From CAWCAW01 sp963714125 (GTDB lineage: Bacteria; Actinomycetota; Acidimicrobiia; Acidimicrobiales; UBA8190), in the NCBI GenBank assembly GCA_963714125.1, contig OY970234.1, forward strand, positions 248,001 to 312,000: 64,000 bases of DNA, written 5' to 3'. Shown here piece by piece: positions 1 to 8,384 of the stretch. Position 1 is the stretch's first letter; every line of letters begins with the position of its first letter. A program made the position numbers and the translations under genes. A model generated the notes under the pieces. It was given only the letters and a program-made list of their open reading frames with translations. It had not been told where the DNA came from and did not search any database.

Positions 1-655
1 CGGCGACTTCGGCACTTGCGATTTCGGAGGCGGCCGCCCTGAGTTGCTGCATCTCGTCGTTGCCCTCCAGGAATGCCCTCGTCCGCTGTTCCGCGTCCGC
101 CTCAGGGATGTAACAAAGCAGAGTCGCCAGCCAGACAGCGCCCTGCAGAGCGATCCACCCTTGTGCCGCAACCTCCCTCGAGTATCCGGACGCCGACCCC
201 CGATAGAGATTCGTCATCCTGCCAATAACGGCATCGAAGTTGTCGAGGAGGTCGGTTGCGTTCTCAGCGCCTACCGCGTGGAGTTTCCTGACATCACCTG
301 AGAGTGGAAGCATCACCTCAAGGTCGAGTGACCCTAGGTCAGATCGGTAGTGGGGGAAGCTGAGCGCACAGCCAAATGTCACAAAAGCAGATCGCGCGTC
401 GGCCGCGCGCACTTGAATCGGGAGCACCGGGACACCGGGGTGCTCGCCGCTGCACATCTCAACCAGCACGCGTTGGCTTGCGGCACCGAGAAGCGAGAGA
501 TCTGTGCTCATTTGATAATTCTCGTCGCTGAGGATCTCTGGCGGAACCGACGTCGGATCGAGGTCGTCCGGTGGTCGAGTGGCGGCGTAAAGTCCCCCGG
601 CTGCATTGGAAAAGTCGAAAATCCCAAACTCCTCAAGAGTTCGCCACGTTGACAA
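1..655 (-). CDS. Hypothetical protein, 3' end outside window
   Basis: An open frame of 218 codons runs without a stop from a TTG at 655 to the window edge. A strong ribosome binding site (TAAGGAGG, 663-670) lies seven bases before this TTG, which is why I choose it. The product begins LSTWRTLEEFGIFDFSNA and is soluble, acidic and without a signal peptide or membrane segment. I recognise no family. It lies 31 bp behind the membrane protein at 687-1559 on the same strand, so the two are probably cotranscribed. The real frame is antisense to several short plus-strand ORFs that I treat as shadows. Confidence 0.7.
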   Translation of the reverse strand, partial: MSTWRTLEEFGIFDFSNAAGGLYAATRPPDDLDPTSVPPEILSDENYQMSTDLSLLGAASQRVLVEMCSGEHPGVPVLPIQVRAADARSAFVTFGCALSFPHYRSDLGSLDLEVMLPLSGDVRKLHAVGAENATDLLDNFDAVIGRMTNLYRGSASGYSREVAAQGWIALQGAVWLATLLCYIPEADAEQRTRAFLEGNDEMQQLRAAASEIASAEVA

Positions 656-686
656 CGCCTTACCTCCTTATTCGCTAGTTCTCGGT

Positions 687-1559
687 TCAGCTATAGAAGA
701 CGGAGAGCCCGATGCACGCGAGTCCCAATCCGGTCGTTGCGAAGAGCAATGAGACCATCCATGCCAACAGAGTTCCGGTTTCCAGACCAGCGATACCGTA
801 AGCGGTGTAGCCAATGACCATCAGCCCCAGAATCAGGCCAATGACCAGGACGAGTGTGCCGAAACGGATTGCGTACGTCGGCGTCGTATTGAAGACGGCG
901 ATGAGTCCGAGGACGGTTGCGATCGACGCTACGTAGACCCCTAGGATGGCGCTAGTCGAATCGGAGTTTGGACCAGCGTTGCCGCTCGCCATATCCGCCT
1001 GCGACGCCAGCATCCAGAAGAAGTCGAGGACTGCCTGCGCTGCAACGACAGAACCCACGATCACGAACGCGAGTGGTACCGCCTTGTCCGGCACCTTGGG
1101 CGTGCCGAGCGGGTAGGAATACGCGCCATAGAAGACTCCGGCCAAGCCGACCAAAATCCGAGCTTTCAAAAACACGCGTTGGTTGGTCTTCAAGGAAGCC
1201 CAGCCCGTTCGTCCAGCACCTTTCGTGGTCCCGCTCAGGGCCTCAACTGCGTCAGCAGCCTGCTTCGCTGCAGCGACAGCGGCAACTGCGGCGTTCTTCG
1301 CTGATTCGGCGGCGGCGGCGGCAACCCGCGCGGCGTCTGTCTTGTCATCGTCTGCCACGCTCCTAATGCGCCCCTTCGGAAACGGAGGCCCAGGAGGTCG
1401 AGCCTCTCCCAACGGCAACACACTGCAAGCAATCACAATCTCGGCCGCAACAACGGCTCCCCAGAAAATGTAGTCTACGCCGGTCATTGTGTTCTCTCTG
1501 TCGGACCAGGTCGAGAAAACGCTCAGGAGGAGCGCGATGAGTGTGGCCGTCCCTGACAT
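687..1559 (-). CDS. Hypothetical multi-pass membrane protein
   Basis: The 290-residue product has about six hydrophobic segments: one near residues 28-48, then a block from about residue 130 to the end. Between them is an Ala/Lys/Asp-rich stretch (residues about 70-110) that looks like a coiled coil exposed to the cytoplasm. A second possible start, MTGVDYIFWG at 1487, follows AGAGAG and would begin just before the first convincing membrane helix; I keep the longer form but the start is uncertain. The gene precedes the partial gene at 1-655 by 31 bp, suggesting a two-gene unit. I recognise no family. Confidence 0.7.
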   Translation of the reverse strand: MSGTATLIALLLSVFSTWSDRENTMTGVDYIFWGAVVAAEIVIACSVLPLGEARPPGPPFPKGRIRSVADDDKTDAARVAAAAAESAKNAAVAAVAAAKQAADAVEALSGTTKGAGRTGWASLKTNQRVFLKARILVGLAGVFYGAYSYPLGTPKVPDKAVPLAFVIVGSVVAAQAVLDFFWMLASQADMASGNAGPNSDSTSAILGVYVASIATVLGLIAVFNTTPTYAIRFGTLVLVIGLILGLMVIGYTAYGIAGLETGTLLAWMVSLLFATTGLGLACIGLSVFYS

Positions 1560-1686
1560 GAGTGATTCCCAGCAATGGCGCTAACGCCGAACCACCGACG
1601 ACCGAGTCCTATACCGGTATACGCGGCGCATCGCGCAAGACGCTAGCTCCGCTGTTGTCGTCGGTGCGGCGACGGTTGCGCTCACA

Positions 1687-2016
1687 ATGATGCTTGCTGT
1701 CGTGGGGATGAAGAAGAGCGTATTCATCGTCCTGTACGTGTTGATGGGCGCCGTCGTAACTTTGGTCGTGTACTGCTTGAACCAAGTCGGGCTTCACCTG
1801 GGGGAGGACGAAGGGAACCAGTTCCGATCCTTTCGTCATCTCATTTGGGCGGCTCCCCTGCTTTCCCTCCTCATCGTGGTACTCACCAAGCTCGAATACA
1901 CCGGCTGGCCAGAGACGCCGTTAAGTAATCTGTGGTGGTTGACCGTTGCCTTAGCTTTTCTCTACACAGCGGCGGGCGGGATCCTCCGATTCCTAGCGGA
2001 GTCCTACCTCACTTAA
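1687..2016 (+). CDS. Small hypothetical membrane protein
   Basis: This 109-residue product has three hydrophobic segments, at about residues 9-31, 56-68 and 84-100, consistent with a small inner-membrane protein. The frame is open back to 1585 but offers no earlier ATG, GTG or TTG, so the start is at 1687, at 1690 or at the ATG at 1708 (MKKSVFIVLY), which looks most like a membrane-protein N terminus. No clear ribosome binding site precedes any of them. It is divergent from the membrane protein at 687-1559. No family is recognised. Confidence 0.55.
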   Translation: MMLAVVGMKKSVFIVLYVLMGAVVTLVVYCLNQVGLHLGEDEGNQFRSFRHLIWAAPLLSLLIVVLTKLEYTGWPETPLSNLWWLTVALAFLYTAAGGILRFLAESYLT

Positions 2017-2531
2017 AATGCCAACTAGAAAGCAGAACGATCGCGCCGCATTCTCGCAATACCCCTCATTGGTCAGGACGTGGTCATCGTTATGACCATA
2101 CGATCCGTACCTCGAGCACGGAGCATCGATGGGCAAGGATGCAACGGCACCGCCCCTTTTCTTTCGCACGACCGACCGAGCGAATATCAGGTTTTCGACA
2201 GTCAGATACTGTCATCTTCAGGTGGCGGACAGCGCTGATCGACAACGCCCCGAGAACAACGGGACCTTTGTGTTAACACCCATTGGCGGAGGCCTCGATA
2301 CGTACGAGTAACTGCACCTTTGTCGATGGTCACTCCTCCGAGCCAACGGGCAGGTCCGCAGTAAATCTATCTGCGTGATGTCGCCTCAGTTGTGCACTTC
2401 AGCGTGATGGCGACTGATTCCGGTTCCGCGCCAAGGTGCTCCCTCGAAATGAGATTTTGGGTGGATCGTCGCTGAGCGGGTTAATCGCTTCTCTGTCACC
2501 ATCGGGCACCACCTTGGCCAACCAACGCAGC
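2017..2531. other. Gap with one candidate small ORF
   Basis: About 515 bp between a plus-strand and a minus-strand gene. I see no strong terminator, repeat or RNA gene. The only coding candidate is the 60-codon ORF at 2129-2311. Confidence 0.5.
2129..2311 (+). CDS. Candidate small protein (60 aa)
   Basis: A 60-codon frame begins ATGGGCAAGGATGC, five bases after GGAG, and ends GGGLDTYE. The composition is protein-like, but there is no family match I can name and no neighbour in the same orientation close enough to support it. It may equally be chance in an otherwise empty gap. Confidence 0.3.
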   Translation: MGKDATAPPLFFRTTDRANIRFSTVRYCHLQVADSADRQRPENNGTFVLTPIGGGLDTYE

Positions 2532-3029
2532 TCACGAGATCTTCCGTAGGCCCGACATCGACCTGTCCCATCGTATGCCGGCACCATCCGTAAATTGCAG
2601 GGAATCAAGCCGATAATGTTCCTGATCCGGTTCGGATGGGAGCGGAACATCAACCCCCCGGACCACGGGTTCCCCAGTTGGGGGGACGCCATTTATAAAC
2701 ACAGGAGTCACTTCTGTTACGGCTCCAGTCAGATCTAGAACCTTCGCTAGGATCTTCGTTGATGCTGCTCCGCTCTTGTTGCAAACCAGAACGCGCACTC
2801 GCTGAACGCCGTCGATCTCGCCTATGTCCAACCAGCCCGTAACTTGACTGGCGTCGGCCCGCTCTCTATCCACGCGCGCACGAATCAACTCTCTCACGCC
2901 TAGATAGAGGGCTACGATTAGGGCGCCGACGGTCCCAATAGCAGCGACCCAGCTCGGTACGTCGCCCCAATGAAGGACGATACGACTTGTTCCGATCAGA
3001 CTCCACTTGGTCCAGGCGACGATTGTCAC
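2532..3029 (-). CDS. Hypothetical membrane-anchored protein
   Basis: The 165-residue product begins with GTG (MTIVAWTKW). It has one membrane helix at about residues 27-44 (WVAAIGTVGALIVALYLGV), followed by a basic stretch and a soluble beta-rich domain of about 110 residues. This resembles the common actinobacterial layout of a single N-terminal anchor with a cytoplasmic domain, but I cannot name the domain. It is divergent from the glycosyltransferase at 3112. The two would overlap only if the glycosyltransferase used its earliest possible start. Confidence 0.65.
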   Translation of the reverse strand: MTIVAWTKWSLIGTSRIVLHWGDVPSWVAAIGTVGALIVALYLGVRELIRARVDRERADASQVTGWLDIGEIDGVQRVRVLVCNKSGAASTKILAKVLDLTGAVTEVTPVFINGVPPTGEPVVRGVDVPLPSEPDQEHYRLDSLQFTDGAGIRWDRSMSGLRKIS

Positions 3030-3111
3030 TGGAAATAACGGTCCTCCGGAGCGCCCTGTACGCTTCGATCGGCGAGCACAATCTGCGGCATCGGCTCTCC
3101 TTCACACTTTC

Positions 3112-3951
3112 ATGAGTCCTTGTAGGACAGTTGCCGTTATTCCGGTGTTGGGCCAACAATCCCTAACACATGCCGTCCTCGGTGACATCTATCGCGAACA
3201 CGATCTCGTTGACGTTCTGGTAATTGACAACGGCGGCGCGTACGAACCCTTTGCCGATGAGCGTGTCGTGAAACCTCCTTCCAACTTGGGATGGTTGCGG
3301 GCGACCAACCTCGGGCTTAGCCTTGCGAAGGCAGATCGCTATGACCATGCTGTCATTCTCAATAATGATACTCGCCTCTCGATCGGGTTCTTTCAAGGCC
3401 TTTTGACTGCAATAGATGAAAGTGGGGCCGCGTTGTGCGGGCCGGTCTATGACGATGTCTGGGCCACCCAACGATGTGACTTTCTGGGTGATCCAAGCTC
3501 TTATTGTCCAAACCGGGCATACAGGTTTGTCGACTTTATCGACGGTACGTGCATCTTGATTCCGATAAACACCATCTCAAGAATTGGATATCTAGATGAA
3601 GAGAACTTCGGTCGATTTGGCTGGGGTGCCGACCTTGATTACGGCCTTCGTGCACAACGTGTAGGGCTAACGGCCTGTGTCACCGAGCGGTCGTATCTGC
3701 ACCACATCGGAGGCGCCACGGCGAGGGAGAACTTCCCGGCGTACGACATGGCGGCGTCCGCAGAAGGTTCCAAAGGATTGTCCGAGAAGTATGGCCCCCA
3801 GTGGTTCGATAACTTTCAGGCTGGGCAAATGATCCGCCGAATCTACGAGGCTGCCGCCGACGGAGACGCGCGACGCGATACGCGGCACAGCCGGGAAGAG
3901 AACCCAGCTGAGGTACCTGGGTTCCAGGTTGCCGAAGCCGACCAAGACTGA
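3112..3951 (+). CDS. GT2-like glycosyltransferase
   Basis: The product (279 aa from ATG 3112) is a family 2 type glycosyltransferase, transferring a sugar from a nucleotide donor. Visible features are an N-terminal beta strand (TVAVIPVLG), NLGWLRATNLGL in the donor-binding region, an NND metal-binding motif (AVILNNDTRL), DGTCILIP, a GWGADLDYGLRAQRVG segment typical of the acceptor side, and the C-terminal H-IGG motif. An upstream GTG at 3007 would add 35 unlikely residues and overlap the divergent gene, so 3112 is preferred. The Asp/Arg-rich tail after about residue 250 is probably disordered. Acceptor and product are unknown. Confidence 0.8.
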   Translation: MSPCRTVAVIPVLGQQSLTHAVLGDIYREHDLVDVLVIDNGGAYEPFADERVVKPPSNLGWLRATNLGLSLAKADRYDHAVILNNDTRLSIGFFQGLLTAIDESGAALCGPVYDDVWATQRCDFLGDPSSYCPNRAYRFVDFIDGTCILIPINTISRIGYLDEENFGRFGWGADLDYGLRAQRVGLTACVTERSYLHHIGGATARENFPAYDMAASAEGSKGLSEKYGPQWFDNFQAGQMIRRIYEAAADGDARRDTRHSREENPAEVPGFQVAEADQD

Positions 3952-4175
3952 CGTGGAACGCACGCCAGCAAGCGTTCAACGGCGCCACACTTGCTGTCGC
4001 TGATGACTCAGAGCCAGTCTGGCAAAGGAGGTCGTTGACGACTCGTTCTCCGAGACCCTCAAATTGATTCCACTCGAACGAACGGCCCGCTAAGGGGCCA
4101 CTAATTGGGCCGTATCAGCGAATTATTGGCGATTATTTGCTCTTTTGGTTTTCGTTACCATTAGCAGGACGGAGA

Positions 4176-4778
4176 TTAGGCAACAACGATATCGATGGCG
4201 TGCACGACACTCTCAATAAAGCTGGCGGTATCGTCTACGAGTATGTAGCTCATTGGCCAGCGCAGGCCCAAACCCGTTGGCTCATTGTCGAACTCGTGGG
4301 CAATTTTGTTACGACGATCCACAATTAAGGTGAGGCGACCCTTTACATCCGCGTGTGGCAATCCCAACTGTCCACCGACAGTGGGCCACAGGATTGCATC
4401 TGAGAAAAGGCGCATCGCATCGGCGACGTCCTCAGGTTTTTGGCAGGTTCGGAAGGAAAGGGCGTGACGGATCTCAGATTCAAGCCACTGGACAGAGCCG
4501 ACGGGAGCAATCAGTCCCTGATGCAGGCTTTGGATTCGCATGTTGAAACGGTCGTAGGCTGCGGTGTGAGGCCGAGAACCCAGGTAAACGTCCAACATTC
4601 CTTGAAGGGTTCGTTCATGGACGTAATGGTCTAACGCGCTGACTGCCATTGTTAGACCCGCACGATAGGTTTCGGATACGTCTAAACCTGGAGCGAGGGC
4701 CTCAAGAGCGGTCCCCAAACCAATCATGGTACGAACGTGGACGAAGTCCGCGTCGAATTGGTCAATTGCCGGCAGCAT
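4176..4778 (-). CDS. HEPN-domain protein, possible RNase toxin
   Basis: The 200-residue product has a mostly helical fold ending with RRNKIAHE. The R-x4-H motif (about R156 and H161) is the catalytic signature of HEPN ribonucleases. The pattern of a domain with AIxH-type helices followed by RNKIAHE resembles the RiboL-PSP-HEPN group. It starts at the ATG at 4778 and overlaps the end of the ParA-like gene by 17 bp, so translation is probably coupled. A longer start at 4871 would overlap the ATPase by 110 bp and is unlikely. HEPN proteins act in toxin-antitoxin, abortive-infection and RNA-processing systems; a defence role here is inference. Confidence 0.7.
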   Translation of the reverse strand: MLPAIDQFDADFVHVRTMIGLGTALEALAPGLDVSETYRAGLTMAVSALDHYVHERTLQGMLDVYLGSRPHTAAYDRFNMRIQSLHQGLIAPVGSVQWLESEIRHALSFRTCQKPEDVADAMRLFSDAILWPTVGGQLGLPHADVKGRLTLIVDRRNKIAHEFDNEPTGLGLRWPMSYILVDDTASFIESVVHAIDIVVA

Positions 4779-5820
4779 CAGTCGCAGTAAGTCTGACCAC
4801 TCGCTCAGCAAGAGTCTCAAAGATCGCGTGAAACTGAGCCGACGACTGCTGGTAACCCTCAAGTACAACACCTACAGCGCCGAGCTGGGAATCGGTTAAA
4901 GCAAACACTGGCGTTTGATGCTCCTGGGATTTGGCGATGAGGCTGTTGAAGTCCGCAATCTGCGCAAGACAGTAACCCTCGCTAAGGCCCTGGCTATCGT
5001 ATTGTCCTGGAGCCAAAAGCATTTCGTTCGCTGCAAGAGCTGGAACAAGATTGGCGGTGACCTTTTGGCTAATAAGGTCAATCCAATTCTGGAATGCCTC
5101 GGCTGGCGCTCCGGCGCGCGGTCGATACTTTTGGATCACCGTTCCGAGGAACTTCATACCTGATGATGGGAATGGATAGGTAGCTTGCAGGAGAAGTTCG
5201 AGCTGAGATGCTCGCTGGGCCCATTGACGCCACCTGGGAAGAACTCGAGCAAGGGAGTCGATTGCCATCGAAGAGAAGAAGTCAGGGCTACTGGGTACCA
5301 GAAAGAAATCGCTAGTGGCCAAGAGGTTCTGATTCACCGACCCCAATCCCGGACTCATGTCGACTAGGACGAATTCAGCTCCGAGAGAATCGGCGGTCTG
5401 CTGGATCAGGTAGTGAATCGATCCAGGTAGGTTCTGAAGAGTCTGAATTGATCCAGTCAATTCCTGTGCGATGCCGAGCGTAACTTCGTATTCCGCTATT
5501 CCAATGTGGCCAGGAAGTAGATAGAGGTCGGGCCGCGTGTCGACCGGGATGCAGTCGACCGGCTGGATAAGTTGAGGCCTCGACTCGAATGCTGGGGCGA
5601 GTCCAGCGTAGAGATTCTGGTCCGGGTGCGAGTCGTAAAAGTGTTCGAGTTGGTCAGGGCCTTGATACCCAAGGACCATGCCAGTCAAATTGCACTGGGA
5701 ATCAGCATCGACAATGACAGTGCGATGTCCGAGCTCTGCCAGCATCCATCCGAGATTGAACGTGGTTGTAGTCTTGCTAACCCCGCCCTTATGGTTGAAA
5801 AGAGCGACTGTCTTGGTCAC
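4762..5820 (-). CDS. ParA/Soj-like ATPase
   Basis: The 352-residue product has the deviant Walker A motif KGGVSKTT (residues 11-18), where the motif in partition ATPases is usually KGGVGKTT, followed by IVDADSQCNLT and a VLVDMSPGLG Walker B-type segment. It is therefore a ParA/MinD superfamily P-loop ATPase. No centromere-binding ParB follows; the downstream partner is the HEPN protein at 4176-4778, overlapping by 17 bp. This argues for something other than plasmid partition, perhaps a nucleotide-gated toxin or defence pair. The GTG start at 5820 overlaps the end of a 45-codon ORF by GTGA. Confidence 0.85.
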   Translation of the reverse strand: MTKTVALFNHKGGVSKTTTTFNLGWMLAELGHRTVIVDADSQCNLTGMVLGYQGPDQLEHFYDSHPDQNLYAGLAPAFESRPQLIQPVDCIPVDTRPDLYLLPGHIGIAEYEVTLGIAQELTGSIQTLQNLPGSIHYLIQQTADSLGAEFVLVDMSPGLGSVNQNLLATSDFFLVPSSPDFFSSMAIDSLARVLPRWRQWAQRASQLELLLQATYPFPSSGMKFLGTVIQKYRPRAGAPAEAFQNWIDLISQKVTANLVPALAANEMLLAPGQYDSQGLSEGYCLAQIADFNSLIAKSQEHQTPVFALTDSQLGAVGVVLEGYQQSSAQFHAIFETLAERVVRLTATDAAGN

Positions 5821-5954
5821 TTGACGCCTCCAGGTCTGCCGACCACCCTATTAGGCATCCGCTCGGGGGCTTGAACATTCAGGCTTGCGGACATCAGCAG
5901 TTCAGCGGTCGCTTGAGATCCAAGAGTACCCGGCGGATCGAAAGCTGCGAGCAT
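5817..5954 (-). CDS. Candidate 45-aa ORF upstream of parA-like gene
   Basis: A short frame starting at the ATG at 5954 (MLAAFDPPGTLG) ends in the GTGA overlap with the ParA-like start, an arrangement common in coupled operons. The frame is open further upstream to about 6046 but has no better start codon. No ribosome binding site is obvious and no family is recognised. Support comes only from position and open frame. Confidence 0.3.
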   Translation of the reverse strand: MLAAFDPPGTLGSQATAELLMSASLNVQAPERMPNRVVGRPGGVK

Positions 5955-6176
5955 CTGATTCCAGATCAGATTCTTTTCTCGTACAAGGGGCCTCGACAGA
6001 TCAGCCTTTCTTTCTTTGCAAGCGCAATTTGATCCCCCTCTTTGCCTTCAAACTGAAATAGGAGGGTTGAGCGATGTTGCGCCGCATCAACGACAGGATG
6101 GATACCGAACCAGCAGGAATGGACATTTACTCCGCCTAGAGCCGACACCCGCTACCGGTCGCTACGGCCCTTTGCT

Positions 6177-6194
6177 GCGAGCGCAAACGCTCGC
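6177..6194 (-). terminator. Hairpin after 6228-6803 gene
   Basis: GCGAGCG and CGCTCGC form a perfect 7-bp stem with a CAAA loop, about 35 bp beyond the stop of the minus-strand gene ending at 6228. Outer arms (CCGCTAC with GTAGCG) may extend it. There is no T tract, as is common for high-GC actinobacterial terminators. Confidence 0.45.
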
Positions 6195-6227
6195 AAGGCG
6201 CGAGTAGCGGCAAGGGGCTGCCATGAT

Positions 6228-6803
6228 TTACGAGTGAGCCGCCACAGGGTCCTGCCACCATGCACGATCCCAGTCGGTCTGTCCGGCCGATGAGATCGTG
6301 AGATCGGCGTCGAGGGCTCTGAAGGCTTCGACGAGGCAATATCGGGCAAGTGCCAACTGTCGTGCAGATTGGATCGTCTTGCGACAGAGACGAAAACTCG
6401 TAACGGTGACCATGAGCGCGTCCTTGCCTACCGGGATCCCCGGCACAAGGCTCGGATTCTCAAGCCCTCTAATCGTGAGTTGCCACTGTGACTGATTCAT
6501 CCACTCCTCTCGGGTGGCATTCGGACGGCAGTCGCAGAGCCGCATGAAGTAGCCGCCATTTTGAAGGCGCCCATGCAACACTCGGCGTTGATGGGTAACA
6601 GTTGTCGCCTTACGATCGCCCTTGAACACAACCTTGCGGTCGGTGGGGGCTTTTGGGACAGACATAGTGGCGATTTGAACCGCGTAGTCGATTGAATCGA
6701 CCGAGGTTTCTGGGAGATGTACGCCGAGCGTGATGGGAGCCAACACCGACTTCGCCTTGCGAACCGCGGTCTTCCCGTTCATTGCTGCGTCAGGTGCGGT
6801 CAT
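6228..6803 (-). CDS. Hypothetical protein, third gene of unknown operon
   Basis: The 191-residue product starts MTAPDAAMNGKTAVRK. The ATG at 6803 lies one base after the stop of the upstream gene and a few bases behind GGAGG, which fixes the start; a longer frame to 6947 would lie inside the upstream gene. The protein is soluble with several Cys and Trp residues in its second half and no motif I can identify. With 6805-7737 and 7728-7910 it forms a tightly coupled three-gene operon. No function is proposed. Confidence 0.7.
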   Translation of the reverse strand: MTAPDAAMNGKTAVRKAKSVLAPITLGVHLPETSVDSIDYAVQIATMSVPKAPTDRKVVFKGDRKATTVTHQRRVLHGRLQNGGYFMRLCDCRPNATREEWMNQSQWQLTIRGLENPSLVPGIPVGKDALMVTVTSFRLCRKTIQSARQLALARYCLVEAFRALDADLTISSAGQTDWDRAWWQDPVAAHS

Positions 6804-6804
6804 G

Positions 6805-7737
6805 TCAAGAACCTCCGTTGCTCTCTTGGTCCGACGATTCGCTTTCCCCGTCCATCCCGCCCAGGCCCTGATTGGAGGGAAGGGAGTCCTCATGAGAATC
6901 GGGATCAAGCGCCCGCAGCACGACCCCAATGAGCGCACCAGCACCAACAGCGCGGTGCACGATGATGGTGTTTTTCACCATCGAGCCGGTTGGGAGCACT
7001 TCAGCGCTGTAGTGAACTCGGCGATGGTCCCCTTCGTCAACGGTCCTGACGTTCCCACTCGTTTGTTCCTCACCGTCGTCAATTCCAATATTCATGACAA
7101 GGGCTCCAGAGTCCGTCCGTACGATGGGGAACGGTACAAGGTCGAACATGGCTTCGATTTCATCCACCGAGAGCTTCGTTGTCCAGCTCCGAACCTGATG
7201 CTCCACGCCTTCCTTCATCGGGCTCAGCGGGATGCCAGCTGCTACAAGAGCCGAATTAACCGAGACGACTTCGACATCTGATGCCGGAGGATGCCCCGAA
7301 TCAAGCCCAGTCTGTGCGAGGTCGATGAAGTCCTGGTATTGCTTGCGGTTCACTTGGGTTCCGTCTTTGGTCAGCACTGTCGGAGTTGTTACGGCAACCG
7401 ACGAACCGTCCTCACTTACTTGGATGCGGACAGTCCAGTCGATTGCCTTTCCTCTCACACTGTCGAGACCGAGCGAGACTTCCCAGGTCCGGTCATTGAG
7501 CTCCGAGTACCAGAGCGTGCTCGAACCCGAACTCATCGACGAAACAATGCCTAAAGTATCTCGCCCACGGTGAGACGATGACGTCAGATCGCCCTTTTGT
7601 GCGAGCGCGAACATGGCTGACCGAATAACCTGCGCAGCTGCGAATTTTCCCTTGAAGAGGTAGGGGACTGGCAGATTTGCTGGCGCATCTTTTGGCTTGA
7701 TCCGATTCTTGGTGATCGCCTTTTCGATCAGTCCCAT
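6805..7737 (-). CDS. Hypothetical protein, second gene of unknown operon
   Basis: The 310-residue product is soluble at its N terminus, with a basic start (MGLIEKAITKNRIKPKD) and a hydrophobic segment near residues 257-272 (VHRAVGAGALIGVVLRAL), then a Ser/Asp/Glu-rich tail. Its ATG overlaps the stop of the 60-aa membrane protein by 10 bp, and it ends one base before the next start. I recognise no domain. Its relation to the membrane protein suggests a membrane-associated assembly, but this rests only on gene order. Confidence 0.7.
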   Translation of the reverse strand: MGLIEKAITKNRIKPKDAPANLPVPYLFKGKFAAAQVIRSAMFALAQKGDLTSSSHRGRDTLGIVSSMSSGSSTLWYSELNDRTWEVSLGLDSVRGKAIDWTVRIQVSEDGSSVAVTTPTVLTKDGTQVNRKQYQDFIDLAQTGLDSGHPPASDVEVVSVNSALVAAGIPLSPMKEGVEHQVRSWTTKLSVDEIEAMFDLVPFPIVRTDSGALVMNIGIDDGEEQTSGNVRTVDEGDHRRVHYSAEVLPTGSMVKNTIIVHRAVGAGALIGVVLRALDPDSHEDSLPSNQGLGGMDGESESSDQESNGGS

Positions 7738-7910
7738 TCGGGCCTCGATCCTCCGGTCGAGCCTCTTGGTGGAGTTTCCCCAAAGAGCTGGCGTTTTTGC
7801 TTCTCGTGTTCGGCACGCTCCTTAGGTGTGATGACGATGGCTTTGTAGAGCCATCCGATCCCAGCAACGGCGAAGAGGATGAGGAACACCCATAGTGGGG
7901 CGACAATCAC
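7728..7910 (-). CDS. Small single-helix membrane protein
   Basis: This 60-residue protein begins with GTG six bases after AAAGGAGA, has one membrane helix (about residues 5-24) and a charged cytoplasmic tail (KERAEHEKQKRQLFG). It is the first gene of the operon continuing through 6805-7737 and 6228-6803, with a 10-bp overlap into the second gene. Small anchors of this kind are common as operon partners; the function is unknown. Confidence 0.7.
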   Translation of the reverse strand: MIVAPLWVFLILFAVAGIGWLYKAIVITPKERAEHEKQKRQLFGETPPRGSTGGSRPEWD

Positions 7911-8033
7911 AATCGTCTCCTTTCAGGTTGAACCGATGTATGGCTCGGGAGCTCTCGAGGATCCGACTGTCCAAGGCCAAACGTACCCGAGTAACTCATG
8001 AGGCGAGCATCAATTGGCTTGACGCTCTTGCTA

Positions 8034-8315
8034 TCAGTCACTGGCCTTGGAGAAAAACTGCCCAAGCGTCACCGTCGGATTCGCGGCACAGTAGTACGGG
8101 ACCTCCGGCTCACCGAGAGGCGTTGCGAAGTCAGGTTTTTGATACTGGGTCGCAAGCTCGCTCACGACTTGCTGTTGATCCTGGGGTGAGGCCTGCATAA
8201 ATTCGCTGCACGTCGATGACGCACTTAGGCTTGAACCGGCACAACCGCTTACAAGCAATCCCCAAAGCACTACGGCGCCAAAGATACCGACGGTTTTGAG
8301 CAACAGCTTCATCAA
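8034..8315 (-). CDS. Small secreted lipoprotein, HdeA-like pattern
   Basis: The 93-residue product has a type II signal peptide with lipobox LVSG-C (Cys25). The mature part, about 68 residues, has two Cys framing a helical domain: TCSEFMQ near the start and YYCAANPTVTLGQFF near the end. This Cys-x-x-F to Cys-x-x-NP spacing resembles the actinobacterial HdeA-like family, but I cannot confirm it by eye. It follows 8385-9626 by about 70 bp on the same strand, so the pair may be cotranscribed. It probably sits on the outer face of the membrane. Confidence 0.7.
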   Translation of the reverse strand: MMKLLLKTVGIFGAVVLWGLLVSGCAGSSLSASSTCSEFMQASPQDQQQVVSELATQYQKPDFATPLGEPEVPYYCAANPTVTLGQFFSKASD

Positions 8316-8384
8316 AGCTCCCTTTCGACGCTGTGGCGGCGGATTTCACTCGGATCAGAACGGGGTTCGCCAGCTTCGGGGCGT

